From: Streptomyces sp. NBC_01214
GTDB taxonomy: Bacteria; Actinomycetota; Actinomycetes; Streptomycetales; Streptomycetaceae
Reading direction: 5' to 3'
Length of the DNA: 64,000 nt
Assembly: GCF_026340975.1 (NCBI RefSeq)
Contig: NZ_JAPEOS010000001.1
Coordinates: forward strand, 1,324,501 to 1,388,500
Positions within the stretch are counted from its first letter, which is position 1. Every line of letters begins with the position of its first letter. The notes under the pieces were generated by a model. The model did no database searches. It saw only the letters and a list, made by a program, of their open reading frames with translations, and was not told the DNA's origin. Below, one piece after another: positions 1 through 8,843 of the stretch. Position numbers and translations under genes: made by a program.

Positions 1-482
1 CGTACGAGCTCACCCCACTTGCGGGCCGTCCCGAAGTCCCGCCGGGCATTGGCCAGCGCGCCCATGCCCGTCATCGCGTCGAAGTTGCCCTTCTCGGCCG
101 GACGTTCCTCCAGCGAGCGCTTCAGGGCCTTCTCCGCCTTCGGGAACCAGCCGGAATCGGCCGTCCGCCGCGCCTGTTCGAGGTAGGCGGAGCCGAGCAC
201 GGCCCACGAGGCGTCATCGTCCGGATGCGCCGCGAGCCACTTCTCCCGGTCCGCCACCAGCTCCGTCAGGTCCACCGCCGCCGCGGGCGCGCCCATGCCC
301 ACCGCCGACGCGGCACGCTCGCTCGGCTCCGGCGGACGGGCGTCGTCAGCGGTCCTGGCAGGCCGGATCAGCAGGGCCCCGGCGATCAGGACCACGGCGA
401 CCGCAGCCGCCACGAGCGTCTTGCGGCCGGTGAAGGTCACGGGCGGCGCCGGCGTCTGCGATTCCTCGTCGATACGGTCCAT
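1..482 (-). CDS. Membrane-anchored TPR protein, C-terminal end beyond the window
   Basis: An open minus-strand frame runs from an ATG at 482 off the left edge, giving 160 codons with no stop. The product starts MDRIDEESQTPAPP, has one hydrophobic segment at about residues 22-40, then a Pro/Ala linker and helical repeats of tetratricopeptide type from about residue 60 (for example DDASWAVLGSAYLEQARR). It is therefore probably a single-pass protein with an extracytoplasmic TPR domain, a protein-protein interaction fold. It is divergent from the oxidase at 579, with about 96 bp between the starts. The substrate or partner is not evident from this fragment. The frame shows the expected GC-rich third positions; the partly overlapping frame at 10-207 does not make sense as a protein. 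Confidence 0.75.
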   Translation of the reverse strand, partial: MDRIDEESQTPAPPVTFTGRKTLVAAAVAVVLIAGALLIRPARTADDARPPEPSERAASAVGMGAPAAAVDLTELVADREKWLAAHPDDDASWAVLGSAYLEQARRTADSGWFPKAEKALKRSLEERPAEKGNFDAMTGMGALANARRDFGTARKWGELV

Positions 483-578
483 GGGGTCACTGTGCGTCAA
501 TATGAAGAGCTCGCCGAGGTGTCCGAAGGGGGGCGCGGTCGTGTTCACACCGATGGCCCCGGCTGCCACGCTGGACCC

Positions 579-1961
579 ATGGATGACGATCTCTTCGCAC
601 GTCTGCGGGCCCGTCTGCTCGAAGGGCTCCCCGCCGAGGCCCTGCTCACCGATCCCCAGGTGACCACCTCCTACGCCACCGACATGGCCAGCTTCTGCGC
701 CGCCGGCACCCCGGCCGCCGTCGTCCTGCCCCGCACCGTGGAACAGGTCCAGCACGTCCTGCGCACCGCCACGGCCCTACGGATCCCCGTGGTCCCGCAG
801 GGCGCCCGGACGGGCCTGTCGGGCGGCGCCAACGCCTCCGACGGCTGCATCGTGCTCTCGCTCGTCAAGATGGACCGGATCCTGGAGATCAGCGCCGTCG
901 ACCGGATCGCCGTGGTCGAGCCGGGCGTGGTCAACGCCGTCCTCTCACGTGCCGTCGCCGAACAGGGCCTGTACTACCCGCCCGACCCCTCCAGCTGGGA
1001 GCAGTGCACCATCGGCGGCAACATCGGAACCGCCTCGGGCGGCCTGTGCTGCGTCAAGTACGGGGTCACCGCCGAGTACGTGCTCGGCCTCGACGTGGTC
1101 CTGGCCGACGGGCGGCTGCTGCGCACGGGCCGGCGTACCGCCAAGGGCGTGGCCGGCTACGACCTCACCCGGCTCTTCGTGGGCTCCGAGGGCAGCCTGG
1201 GCGTGGTCGTCCAGGCCGTCCTCGCGCTGCGGCCCGCGCCGCCCCGGCAGCTGGCCCTGGCGGCCGAGTTCCCCTCCGTCGCGGCCGCCTGCGAGGCCGT
1301 CTGCGCCGTCATGGAGGCGGGCCTGACCCCCTCGCTGTTGGAGCTGATGGACCGGACGACAGTCCGCGCCGTCAACGCCCTCGGCAAGATGGGGCTGCCC
1401 GAGGCCACGGAGGCCCTGCTGCTGGCCGCCTTCGACACCCCGCACGCCCCCGAGGACCTCGCGGCCGTGGGGGAGCTGTGCACGGCCGCCGGGGCCACCG
1501 CCGTCGTCCCCGCCGAGGACCAGGCGGAGTCCGAACTGCTGCTCCAGGCCCGCCGGATGTCCTTCCCCGCGCTGGAGGCGCTGCGGCCGGCGACGATGAT
1601 CGACGACGTGTGCGTACCGCGCTCGCGGCTCGGCGAGATGCTGGACGGCACGGCCGCCATCGCCCGCGCCCAGGACCTGCTCATCGGGGTCTGCGCGCAC
1701 GCCGGGGACGGCAACACCCACCCGATCGTCTGCTTCGACCCCGCGGACGAGGACGAGACGCGGCGGGCCCGCGAGTCCTTCGGCGAGATCATGGCGCTCG
1801 GCCTCTCCCTGGGCGGGACCATCACCGGCGAACACGGGGTCGGCGTCCTGAAGAAGGAGTGGCTGGCCCGCGAACTCGGCCCGGTGGGGCTGGAGATGCA
1901 GCGGGCCGTCAAGCAGGCCTTCGACCCGCTCGGGCTGCTCAACCCCGGCAAGCTCTTCTGA
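579..1961 (+). CDS. FAD-linked oxidase, GlcD/D-lactate dehydrogenase-like
   Basis: The 460-residue product has the two-domain architecture of glycolate oxidase subunit GlcD and D-lactate dehydrogenases. A PCMH-type FAD-binding domain covers about residues 35-215 (PQGARTGLSGGA, IGGNIGTASGG, FVGSEGSLG), and an FAD-oxidase C-terminal domain covers about 230-458. Family hallmarks HAGDGNTHP (about residue 374) and GEHGVG (about 415) are intact. Such cytosolic or membrane-associated flavoproteins oxidise 2-hydroxy acids such as glycolate or D-lactate; the exact substrate cannot be read from sequence. No GlcE or GlcF partner lies beside it, so it probably works alone, as LldD/Dld-like forms do. The ATG at 579 is chosen because the conserved fold starts directly after it; an upstream extension of the frame to 225 is antisense to the TPR gene and is rejected. 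Confidence 0.9.
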   Translation: MDDDLFARLRARLLEGLPAEALLTDPQVTTSYATDMASFCAAGTPAAVVLPRTVEQVQHVLRTATALRIPVVPQGARTGLSGGANASDGCIVLSLVKMDRILEISAVDRIAVVEPGVVNAVLSRAVAEQGLYYPPDPSSWEQCTIGGNIGTASGGLCCVKYGVTAEYVLGLDVVLADGRLLRTGRRTAKGVAGYDLTRLFVGSEGSLGVVVQAVLALRPAPPRQLALAAEFPSVAAACEAVCAVMEAGLTPSLLELMDRTTVRAVNALGKMGLPEATEALLLAAFDTPHAPEDLAAVGELCTAAGATAVVPAEDQAESELLLQARRMSFPALEALRPATMIDDVCVPRSRLGEMLDGTAAIARAQDLLIGVCAHAGDGNTHPIVCFDPADEDETRRARESFGEIMALGLSLGGTITGEHGVGVLKKEWLARELGPVGLEMQRAVKQAFDPLGLLNPGKLF

Positions 1962-2035
1962 CGCCGCCCGCCGCGTGCGGCCGGGGCGGCGGCGGGAGGG
2001 GCGGCCGGGCCCGGCGGGCGTGCGGTCGCCCGGCA

Positions 2036-2515
2036 TCACAGGTCTCCGTCCGCCGACTCGTCCGACGGCCACGGGTCGCGCAGCCACAGGTCGTCCGCCG
2101 GGGTCGGGGCGAGCAGCTCGACCAGCGCGTCGTCCAGGCCGAGTCGCTCGGTCTCGGTGCCGGGCGGAACGACGCGCAACGTGCGCTCCAGCCAGGCCGA
2201 CACGGAGCCCGCCGGGGCCTCCAGGAGGGCGTCGCCGTCGGGGGAGGTGAGCGCCATGCAGAGCACGGCCTTGTTGTCGACCTTCGTGGGCCAGATCCGG
2301 ACGTCGCCGTTGCCGCAGGGGCGGAAGACCCCCTCGACGAGCAGCTCGCGGGCGAACGTCCAGTTGACGGGGGTGTTCGAACCGGTGTGGAAGGTGATGT
2401 GGACGGCGTACGGGTCGTGCGTCAGGTAGAGGAGCCGGGCGGGGACGGGGATGCTGCGCTCGGGGGACAGGACCAGCTTCAGTTCCAGCTCGCGCTCGAT
2501 GACGGGGTGGTGCAT
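2036..2515 (-). CDS. ssgG: SsgA-like sporulation/cell-division protein, SsgG by position
   Basis: A 159-residue member of the SsgA-like protein (SALP) family, which is specific to sporulating actinomycetes and steers septum placement and peptidoglycan remodelling. Family signatures are plain: DPYAVHITFHTG, WTFARELLVEG, GDVRIWP and DALLEAPAG followed by VPPGTE. No signal peptide or membrane segment is seen, so it acts in the cytoplasm, as SsgA and SsgB do. The assignment to SsgG rests on position: as I recall, S. coelicolor ssgG (SCO2924) lies between a glycolate-oxidase-like gene and two RDD genes, the same arrangement as here. The C-terminal 20 residues are acidic and differ from the core SsgB shape. 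The start ATG at 2515 fits the family N-terminus. Confidence 0.85.
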   Translation of the reverse strand: MHHPVIERELELKLVLSPERSIPVPARLLYLTHDPYAVHITFHTGSNTPVNWTFARELLVEGVFRPCGNGDVRIWPTKVDNKAVLCMALTSPDGDALLEAPAGSVSAWLERTLRVVPPGTETERLGLDDALVELLAPTPADDLWLRDPWPSDESADGDL

Positions 2516-2772
2516 GACGGCCTCACTTCGATTCGGTGCGCGGGGCCGGACGGAGCCCCGCACCCGGAGAGAGCGGCAGTGTGCCCAGGTATGACGCGAC
2601 TTCGGGCAGCGAACCGGAGAATGGCCGATTTCTTTCGACTGACCGAAAACCGTCGTGCAGGGTGACGTTCGCTCGTTTGCTTGGATTCTCCCGTTACCGG
2701 ACCTGTCGGGGGGCGGTTCTTGGCTATGGTCCTCCCTTGCACAAGCCTCAAGCCACGATCGGAGTTGGGGAC
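2516..2772. other. Divergent promoter region between ssgG and RDD gene
   Basis: These 257 bp separate the divergent starts of ssgG and the first RDD gene. It is visibly less GC-rich than its surroundings around 2590-2720. I see no long palindrome and no convincing coding frame. A GGAG motif at 2760-2763 serves as ribosome-binding site for the ATG at 2773. Confidence 0.5.
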
Positions 2773-4323
2773 ATGACGGCCTCCCCTGGTGACGGCGAGC
2801 ACGCGGCCCGCGAGGGCTACTACCCGGATCCGTCCATCCCGGGGTACATCCGCTACTGGAACGGAGCGGCATGGGTTCCCGGTACGAGCCGCCCTGCCCC
2901 GCAGCCGGCACCTGCCGCGCAGGCCGCCCCCGTCGCCGCGCCCGCCCCCGTGGCCACGCCCGCCGCACCCGTCGTACCCGCCGTCCGCGGCGGGCACCCC
3001 CTGCGCGCGGACGAGACGGGACCGGTGTTCCTCGACGAGACCTCCATGACCGAGGCGCTGCCGGAGCCGGCCCCCGCCCCCGTGCATGCCCTCGCTCCGG
3101 AGCCCGTGGTGTGGCAGGCCGATCCCGTGCACCAGGCCGGCTTCGGCGGGCCCCGCGACCACCGGGTGTCGTGGGGGAGCGCGCCGGATCCGGAACCAGC
3201 TGCGGAGTCCGTTCCGCGGCCCGAACCGGAACCCGAACCGGAACCCGAACCGTCCCCGCGGTCGGCGGGCATCTCCCTGGCCCGTACGGCGCCCGCGAGA
3301 CCCGCCGAGCAGGCCACAGCAGGGATCCTGTCGGTGCGTTCCCCGGCCGCCCCGGCCCCGGCTCCGGCTCCGACTCCGGCTCCGGCCCCGGCTCCGGAGT
3401 GGCCCGAAGCCCCGGGGGCCGGCGGGCCGGGCGGGTCCGGACTCACCTCCTCCTGGCCCGAGGCGGTCGTCGACGCACCGGCACCCGCGCCCACTCCCGC
3501 ACCCACCGCGGCTCCCGCACCCCCGCGGCCCCGCCCCGCCACCCCTGCCCCGCCCGCCGCCCCGTCCGCCGACCGGCCCGAGGTGTGGGCGCCGCGCCCC
3601 GCCGGAGTGCGTCCGAAGATCACGGCGCGGCCCGAGGCGCCCGCCCCGGCGGAGGCCCGGGCAGAGGCCCGGGCAGAGGCCCGGGCAGAGGCCCGGGCGC
3701 AGGTCCAGGTGCAGGTCCAGGTCCAAGTTCAGCCGCAGCCGCAGCCGCAGGGCCGGGAGCCGCACGGGCCCGACGCGGACCGCACCGGTGGCTCCGGCTC
3801 CCGCCCCGCGGCGGCCCGTACGCCGCGGGAGGTGTTCGAGCGGATGGCCGAGCGGGCCGTGCGCCCCGCCGGGTTGCCGCGCCGGGCCGTGGCCCGCGCG
3901 CTGGACTCCCTCGTGTACGCCGCCGTTGCGGTGGCCGTGGCCCGGCCCCTCCTCCCCGAGGCCACCGCCCACGTCGACGCCAAGGTGAACGCCGCCCGGG
4001 TGAGCGGCCGCACCACCACCGTCTGGCTCCTCGACGGGACCATCACCGGCCTCCTGGGCCTGGTCCTCGGCGCCGTCCTCCTCTTCGGGATCCTCTACGA
4101 GGTGCTGCCCACCGCCCGTTGGGGCCGCACCCCGGGCAAGAAGCTGCTGGGCGTCCGGGTCCTGGCCACGGCCACCCTGCGCCCGCCCACCTTCGGCGCG
4201 GCCCTGCGTCGCTGGCTGGTGTACGCCTTCCTCGGCCTCCCGGGCAGCCTCTGGTGCCTCGTGGACCGCCCCCGCCGCCAGGCCTGGCACGATAAGGCGG
4301 CCAGCACGTACGTGGCCCGCTGA
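2773..4323 (+). CDS. DUF2510-RDD family membrane protein with long disordered linker
   Basis: The 516-residue protein begins with a short DUF2510 module (residues about 14-36, GYYPDPSIPGYIRYWNGAAW), a cytosolic domain common at the N-terminus of actinobacterial membrane proteins. A roughly 330-residue Pro/Ala/Glu-rich disordered segment follows, then a C-terminal RDD domain from about residue 370 with two to three membrane helices and the motif WGRTPGKKLLGVRV. RDD proteins are small polytopic membrane proteins, some linked to ion transport; no specific function is known here. The linker includes (AREARAEA)n and (QV)n/(QP)n runs encoded by tandem repeats at about 3650-3755. The start is the ATG at 2773, which has GGAG 9 bp upstream; a longer frame upstream has no support. 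A second RDD gene follows in the same direction. Confidence 0.85.
   Translation: MTASPGDGEHAAREGYYPDPSIPGYIRYWNGAAWVPGTSRPAPQPAPAAQAAPVAAPAPVATPAAPVVPAVRGGHPLRADETGPVFLDETSMTEALPEPAPAPVHALAPEPVVWQADPVHQAGFGGPRDHRVSWGSAPDPEPAAESVPRPEPEPEPEPEPSPRSAGISLARTAPARPAEQATAGILSVRSPAAPAPAPAPTPAPAPAPEWPEAPGAGGPGGSGLTSSWPEAVVDAPAPAPTPAPTAAPAPPRPRPATPAPPAAPSADRPEVWAPRPAGVRPKITARPEAPAPAEARAEARAEARAEARAQVQVQVQVQVQPQPQPQGREPHGPDADRTGGSGSRPAAARTPREVFERMAERAVRPAGLPRRAVARALDSLVYAAVAVAVARPLLPEATAHVDAKVNAARVSGRTTTVWLLDGTITGLLGLVLGAVLLFGILYEVLPTARWGRTPGKKLLGVRVLATATLRPPTFGAALRRWLVYAFLGLPGSLWCLVDRPRRQAWHDKAASTYVAR
3650..3755 (+). repeat. Coding tandem repeats in RDD linker
   Basis: A 12-bp unit (gcccgggcagag) is repeated about four times, followed by CAGGTC-type 6-bp units and then CAGCCG-type units. 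The DNA encodes AREA-rich, then QV-rich, then QP-rich peptide. Such in-frame repeats can change length by slippage without breaking the frame. Confidence 0.8.
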
Positions 4324-4435
4324 GCGCGCCGGGACGGCCCGGGAGGGCGCCCCGGACCGGGCCGGGCGCCGCCCCTCCCCCCCGAATGGACGCGGTCCCG
4401 TTGCGGGGGTGTCGGAGCCGGGTTCGACTCGGGCC

Positions 4436-5188
4436 ATGAGTACCGACCAGCCGCCGGGCCAGCCGCCCGAGGACGACCCGTTCCTCAAGAAGCCCCAGGA
4501 ACCGACGCCTCCGTCGGGCGGTTCGCCGTACGACTCGCCGCCCCCCGGCAGCGGCGGTCCGCCGCCCCCGCCCGGAGGCCCGCCCGGGGGCCCGCCCGGC
4601 GGCCCGCCCGGGGGCGGCGGATACCCGCCCCCGCCGCCCCCGTACGGCGGCGGTGGGGACCCGTACGGCGGGAGCGGCGGCTACGGCATGCCCGATCCGC
4701 TCGCCGGGATGCCCCCGCTCGCCGACTTCGGCAAGCGGCTCCTCGCGCGCATCATCGACGTCGTGATCATCGCCATCCCGCTGGCCCTCATCCAGTGGGC
4801 GTTCGGCGCGAACCGCTACCGGTACGACACCGACCAGGGCGAGGACATCGGCGATGTCTTCAGCAAGTCCTACAGCGGCAGCGGCCTGATCATGACCCTG
4901 ATCTCGATCATCGCGTACGTCGGCTACGACTGGTGGTTCACCAAGAAGAACGGCCAGACGGTCGGCAAGAAGGCGATGGGACTGCGCGTCGCGATGCTCA
5001 ACGACGGGAGCGTGCCGAACTCCAACGCCTCCCTGACGCGCGCCGCCGTGCTCTGGCTGCCGACCCTGATCTGCTGCGCCTGCCTGTGGCCGATCGCGCT
5101 GGTCGTCTCGATCCTGGTCGACAAGCCGTACAAGCAGGGCCTGCACGACAAGGTCGCCAAGACCGTGGTGGTCCAGGCCACCAGCTAG
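4436..5188 (+). CDS. RDD family membrane protein with Pro/Gly-rich N-terminus
   Basis: The 250-residue product has a Pro/Gly-rich cytosolic N-terminus (residues about 1-90, with PPGGPPGGPPGG-type runs) and an RDD domain from about residue 95 containing three predicted membrane helices. The signature RLLARIIDVVIIAIP opens the domain and NGQTVGKKAMGLRV lies between helices two and three. It follows another RDD gene by 112 bp in the same direction, so it is probably a paralogous pair. Function is unknown beyond membrane localisation. The ATG at 4436 is preferred over an in-frame GTG at 4409 because GGAG at 4414-4417 lies between them, although its spacing is long. A strong hairpin terminator follows the stop codon. 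Confidence 0.85.
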   Translation: MSTDQPPGQPPEDDPFLKKPQEPTPPSGGSPYDSPPPGSGGPPPPPGGPPGGPPGGPPGGGGYPPPPPPYGGGGDPYGGSGGYGMPDPLAGMPPLADFGKRLLARIIDVVIIAIPLALIQWAFGANRYRYDTDQGEDIGDVFSKSYSGSGLIMTLISIIAYVGYDWWFTKKNGQTVGKKAMGLRVAMLNDGSVPNSNASLTRAAVLWLPTLICCACLWPIALVVSILVDKPYKQGLHDKVAKTVVVQATS

Positions 5189-5204
5189 ACATGACGCACC
5201 GCGA

Positions 5205-5238
5205 CGCGGGCGGCCGTCCTCCGGGACGGCCGCCCGCG
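5205..5238 (+). terminator. Hairpin terminator after second RDD gene
   Basis: A perfect stem (GCGGGCGGCCGTCC and its complement, extended by one further pair) with a 4-nt loop lies 17 bp after the RDD stop. It separates this gene from the convergent small membrane protein gene and may act in both directions; there is no U-tract, as is usual in Streptomyces. Confidence 0.75.
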
Positions 5239-5257
5239 CCGTGCGCGCCGTCAACCG

Positions 5258-5563
5258 TCAGTGGTGTACGGGGTATTCGGCCGTCGCCGGCCGGGGCTCG
5301 GACGCCCGGGCGGCCCCTGTCGCGCCCTCCTGGGCCGCGGGGGCCCCGGCGGCCGCGGAGGACCCCGTACGCGCCGCGTGGCGGCCACGGCGCCGCGGGA
5401 TGGGCACGGTGAGCGCGACGAGCAGACCCAGGGCGAGCGCGGCGGCGGAGATGACCGCGACGCCGAGCCCGGTGCTCGTCTGCGAGAGCAGCAGCATGGC
5501 GATCGTCGACACGACGACCGTGGCGGACCCGTACGCGAGCTGTGCGGCAGTCGGACGCGGCAT
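5258..5563 (-). CDS. Small two-helix membrane protein
   Basis: A 101-residue protein with two hydrophobic segments in its first half (AQLAYGSATVVVSTIAMLLL and then VAVISAAALALGLLVALTV) followed by a basic patch RRRGRHAAR and an Ala/Pro-rich tail. It looks like a small integral membrane protein with a cytosolic C-terminus; I recognise no family. The ATG at 5563 is chosen because GAGGA lies 11 nt upstream on the minus strand; an upstream TTG at 5605 is in frame but lacks a better site. It converges on the RDD gene and is divergent from the M6 protease, sharing the G-rich upstream region. Confidence 0.65.
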   Translation of the reverse strand: MPRPTAAQLAYGSATVVVSTIAMLLLSQTSTGLGVAVISAAALALGLLVALTVPIPRRRGRHAARTGSSAAAGAPAAQEGATGAARASEPRPATAEYPVHH

Positions 5564-5605
5564 GGCGATATCCGTCCTCGGTGAGGGGAGAGGGAGTCGG
5601 CTCAA

Positions 5606-5989
5606 CCAGTTCGCGCGTCAAGTGACTCTATGACGGGAGATGCCCGAGTCGGACCGCCGGTATGCGTGACCTAACACACGGTGCCGTAGCACGGGGGGCG
5701 CACGGGATCATTTTCCGGGCGACGGCGGGGGGAGGTTGGGGGGAGAAAGGGGGACGGGACGGACCACTCGCAGGGGCGGGAAGGACCCTTCGCCCCGTAT
5801 GGCTGTGGAACGTCCGGATAGCGGAACTCCCTGACCGCATAGTGCAGTTGTAAGGGTCAAGTCAAGGTCTGTCTTTTCTTGCTTCCCTCCGGTCAAATGT
5901 CGTCACTTGAGACGCGCGCCGCGCGGAACCCCCCGCTCCTATGGAGAAGTTCCGACCAACGTTGCGGCCGCGGGAGGGGAACACATCAA
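5606..5989. promoter_or_regulatory. Upstream region of M6 protease gene with G-run tract
   Basis: 384 bp without a gene. It holds a run of four G-tracts at 5727-5758 (GGGGGG, GGGGGG, GGGGG, GGG separated by 2-5 nt), a lower-GC stretch around 5850-5910 suited to a promoter, and a strong Shine-Dalgarno GGGAGGGGA at 5972-5980 for the GTG at 5990. No small ORF here looks real. Confidence 0.5.
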
Positions 5990-8401
5990 GTGACCAGCAA
6001 TTCCGCCAGACGGCGTGCGATACGCGCTGCCGCCGTCACCGTGACCATGGCCGCTTGTGCGACAAGCGCCACCTTCTTCACCGTCACCGCGGCTCAGGCC
6101 GAGGGCAAGGCTCCGGCCGCCCCGGCGGCCGACCGGCAGGACCCGACGTCGCCTTCCAAGGTCGTCGAGCACGACCTCAAGGGCCCCTTCAGCGACCAGC
6201 AGGCCAAGCAGCGCGCGGCCGCCCTGGACCAGGTCCTGACCGGCAAGAAGGGCGTCGAGCAGCGCGGCGCTTCCAAGGTCGTCAAGCTGGACGACAAGAA
6301 GTACGTCGAGCTCGGCCGCGAGAAGACCGACAAGATCTTCACGATCCTCGTCGAGTTCGGCGACCAGGTCGACAACACCACCATGTTCGACCCGGACGGC
6401 CCGGGCCCCAAGCCCGAGGTCCCCAAGTACGGCGGTACCCCCGGTCCGCTGCACAACCAGATCGCCCAGCCGGACCGTGCCAAGGACAACAGCACGGCCT
6501 GGCGCAAGGACTTCAGCCGTCAGTACTTCCAGGACCTGTACTTCGCCACGGGTCAGGGCAAGGAGTCGCTGAAGACCTACTACGAGAAGACCTCTTCGGG
6601 TCGTTACTCGGTCGAGGGCGAGGTCGCCGACTGGGTCAAGGTCCCGTACAACGAGGGCCGTTACGGCTCCAACTACTGTGGCCAGACCAACTGCGCCAAC
6701 GTGTGGGACACCGTCAAGGACGGCGTCACCGCATGGTCGGAGGCCCAGAAGAAGGCCGGCAAGACCGACGCGCAGATCAAGGCGCAGCTGTCCCAGTACG
6801 ACCAGTGGGACCGCTACGACTTCGACAACGACGGCAACTTCAACGAGCCCGACGGCTACATCGACCACTTCCAGATCGTCCACGCGGGCGAGGACGAGTC
6901 GGCCGGTGGCGGCGTTCAGGGCACGACCGCACTGTGGGCGCACCGCTGGTACGCCTACGGCACCGCGGCGGGCAAGACCGGCCCGGACAACAACAAGGCC
7001 GGCGGCACCCAGATCGGCAACACCGGCATCTGGGTCGGCGACTACACGATGCAGCCCGAGAACGGCGGCCTCGGCGTCTTCGCGCACGAGTACGGTCACG
7101 ACCTCGGTCTGCCGGACCTCTACGACACCACCGGTGGCGGCGACAACAGCGTCGGTTTCTGGTCCCTGATGTCGGCCGGTTCCTGGCTCGGCAAGGGCAA
7201 GGACTCCATCGGCGACACCCCGGGCGACATGACCGCCTGGGACAAGCTCCAGCTGGGCTGGCTGAACTACGACACGGCCAAGGCCGCGACGAAGTCCACC
7301 CACAAGCTGGGCGTGTCGGCGTTCAACACCAAGGACAAGCAGGCGCTCGTCGTCGAGCTGCCGAAGAAGCAGGTCAAGACCGAGGTCGTCAAGCCGGCCG
7401 AGGGCTCCACCCAGTGGTGGAGCAACATGGGTGACGACCTCAAGAACACCCTGACCCGCTCGGTCGACCTGACGGGCAAGAAGTCCGCCGCCCTGTCCCT
7501 CAAGGGCTGGTGGGACATCGAGGCCGACTACGACTACCTCTACACCGAGGTGTCCACGGACGGCGGCGCCACCTGGACCGCGCTCGCCGGCACCGCCGAC
7601 GGCACGGCCCTCCCGGTCGACGCCTCCGGCAGCCCGTCGCTCACCGGTGTCTCGGGTGCCTGGAAGAACCTGAACTTCCCGCTCGACGCCTACGCGGGCA
7701 AGAAGGTCGACCTCCGCTTCCGCTACCAGACGGACGGCGGCGCGGGCGGCAAGGGCTTCACGGCCGACGCCATCTCCCTGACCGCGGACGGCTCCGCGCT
7801 GTTCACCGACGGCGCCGAGAACGGCGACAACGGCTGGACCGGCAAGGGCTTCTCGCGCATCGGCGCCGACTTCTCCAAGGAGTACGCGCAGCGCTACATC
7901 GCCGAGAACCGCCGCTACGTCTCGTACGACTCCACCCTCAAGGTGGGCCCGTACAACTTCGGCTTCGGCAACACCAAGCCGGACTGGGTCGAGCACTACC
8001 CGTACCAGGACGGTCTGCTCATCTGGCAGTGGGACACCAGCCAGAAGGACAACAACACCAGCGTCCACCCGGGCCAGGGCCTGATCCTGCCGATCGACGC
8101 CAACGCCAAGCCCATGAAGTGGGCGGACGGCACCCTGCTCCGCAACAAGATCCAGCCGTACGACGCCACCTTCAGCGCGTACTCGACGGATGCGATCACC
8201 CTGCACAAGAACGGCGAGTCGCTGTTCCTGAAGCCGAAGCCCGCGAACCTCGTCTTCGACGACCACAAGGGCAAGTACTACTACGACGAGAACCCGACCG
8301 GATCGGTGAAGGTCACTGACACCAACACCAAGATCAAGATCCTGAAGGAGACCTACGACGGTGAGGTCATGACCATCGAGGTCGGCCCCTCCTCGAAGTA
8401 A
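5990..8401 (+). CDS. Secreted M6 family (immune inhibitor A-like) metalloprotease
   Basis: An 803-residue exported zinc protease. It has a basic N-terminus (SNSARRRAIRAAA), a signal peptide ending near residue 37 (AQA|E), a pro-region, and an M6 peptidase domain with the zinc-binding motif HEYGHDLGLPD; H366, E367 and H370 are the expected ligands and base. The region from about residue 480 on forms beta-rich domains (VDLTGKKSAALSLKGWW) like the MAM/VEG modules of Bacillus InhA. Metal- and Asp-rich stretches (DFDNDGNFNEPDG) suggest calcium sites. It is probably released to degrade extracellular protein. The GTG start has GGGAGGGGA 10 nt upstream. Codon use is extremely biased to C/G-ending preferred codons with many AAG lysines, which suggests high expression. 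A strong terminator follows. Confidence 0.93.
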   Translation: MTSNSARRRAIRAAAVTVTMAACATSATFFTVTAAQAEGKAPAAPAADRQDPTSPSKVVEHDLKGPFSDQQAKQRAAALDQVLTGKKGVEQRGASKVVKLDDKKYVELGREKTDKIFTILVEFGDQVDNTTMFDPDGPGPKPEVPKYGGTPGPLHNQIAQPDRAKDNSTAWRKDFSRQYFQDLYFATGQGKESLKTYYEKTSSGRYSVEGEVADWVKVPYNEGRYGSNYCGQTNCANVWDTVKDGVTAWSEAQKKAGKTDAQIKAQLSQYDQWDRYDFDNDGNFNEPDGYIDHFQIVHAGEDESAGGGVQGTTALWAHRWYAYGTAAGKTGPDNNKAGGTQIGNTGIWVGDYTMQPENGGLGVFAHEYGHDLGLPDLYDTTGGGDNSVGFWSLMSAGSWLGKGKDSIGDTPGDMTAWDKLQLGWLNYDTAKAATKSTHKLGVSAFNTKDKQALVVELPKKQVKTEVVKPAEGSTQWWSNMGDDLKNTLTRSVDLTGKKSAALSLKGWWDIEADYDYLYTEVSTDGGATWTALAGTADGTALPVDASGSPSLTGVSGAWKNLNFPLDAYAGKKVDLRFRYQTDGGAGGKGFTADAISLTADGSALFTDGAENGDNGWTGKGFSRIGADFSKEYAQRYIAENRRYVSYDSTLKVGPYNFGFGNTKPDWVEHYPYQDGLLIWQWDTSQKDNNTSVHPGQGLILPIDANAKPMKWADGTLLRNKIQPYDATFSAYSTDAITLHKNGESLFLKPKPANLVFDDHKGKYYYDENPTGSVKVTDTNTKIKILKETYDGEVMTIEVGPSSK

Positions 8402-8427
8402 CTCGGTAAAACCGCAGGTCAAAGCAT

Positions 8428-8463
8428 GATCGGCCGTCGCCCTCTAGCGGGCGGCGGCCGATC
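8428..8463 (+). terminator. Terminator of M6 protease gene
   Basis: A 15-bp inverted repeat (GATCGGCCGTCGCCC, loop tctagc, with one G-T pair) lies 27 bp after the protease stop. Confidence 0.85.
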
Positions 8464-8513
8464 GCGTTTAGATGCCCGGTACGAGTGTCTTATTGACGGG
8501 GGAGATGACAGCC

Positions 8514-8825
8514 ATGCCAGGCGGAGGTTTCGTGAGATTGCCGGGCGGCAGTGTGGTGGTTGCGCTCATGCTGCCGAGGCCGTCCGGAGAAGGTGGAAAT
8601 GTCCGCGTGCTGGTGCACGCCGCGAACCGGGCCCGCGCCCTGACCAGGCTGCGGAACCTCGGAATGCGGGCGGTGTACCTGCGAGGCAACGCGCACCCGC
8701 CGACCCCGGACGAGGTCACGGCCGTCCTGCACCATCCGGACGGCCTGCTGTGGCGCGCCGCCCCGGACCGGGCGCAGGAGCTCTGGCACCCCATCCGGGC
8801 CCTGCTGGGCACCCAAGCCGGCTAG
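8514..8825 (+). CDS. Conserved small hypothetical protein
   Basis: A 103-residue soluble protein without signal peptide, starting MPGGGFVRLPGG. It has an alternating beta/helix pattern (SVVVALMLPRP, NVRVLVHAANRARALTRLRNLGMRAVYL, DEVTAVLHHPDGLLWRAA). I know it only as a conserved Streptomyces hypothetical at this locus and cannot name a family. The ATG at 8514 is preferred because GGGGGAG ends 9 nt before it; another ATG at 8505 sits within that site. The gene is convergent with pncA, and three near-identical GGAGCCGGYTAG units lie at its 3' end. Confidence 0.6.
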   Translation: MPGGGFVRLPGGSVVVALMLPRPSGEGGNVRVLVHAANRARALTRLRNLGMRAVYLRGNAHPPTPDEVTAVLHHPDGLLWRAAPDRAQELWHPIRALLGTQAG

Positions 8826-8843
8826 GAGCCGGTTAGGAGCCGG

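Noticed and set aside
225..578. N-terminal extension of the FAD-linked oxidase
   Set aside because: The frame continues upstream but is antisense to the TPR gene and Arg-rich; the conserved fold starts at 579.
5939..8422. Long open minus-strand frame of about 827 codons opposite the M6 protease
   Set aside because: It is an antisense by-product of the codon bias of a real gene; the protein is Val/Leu/Arg-rich with no family features.
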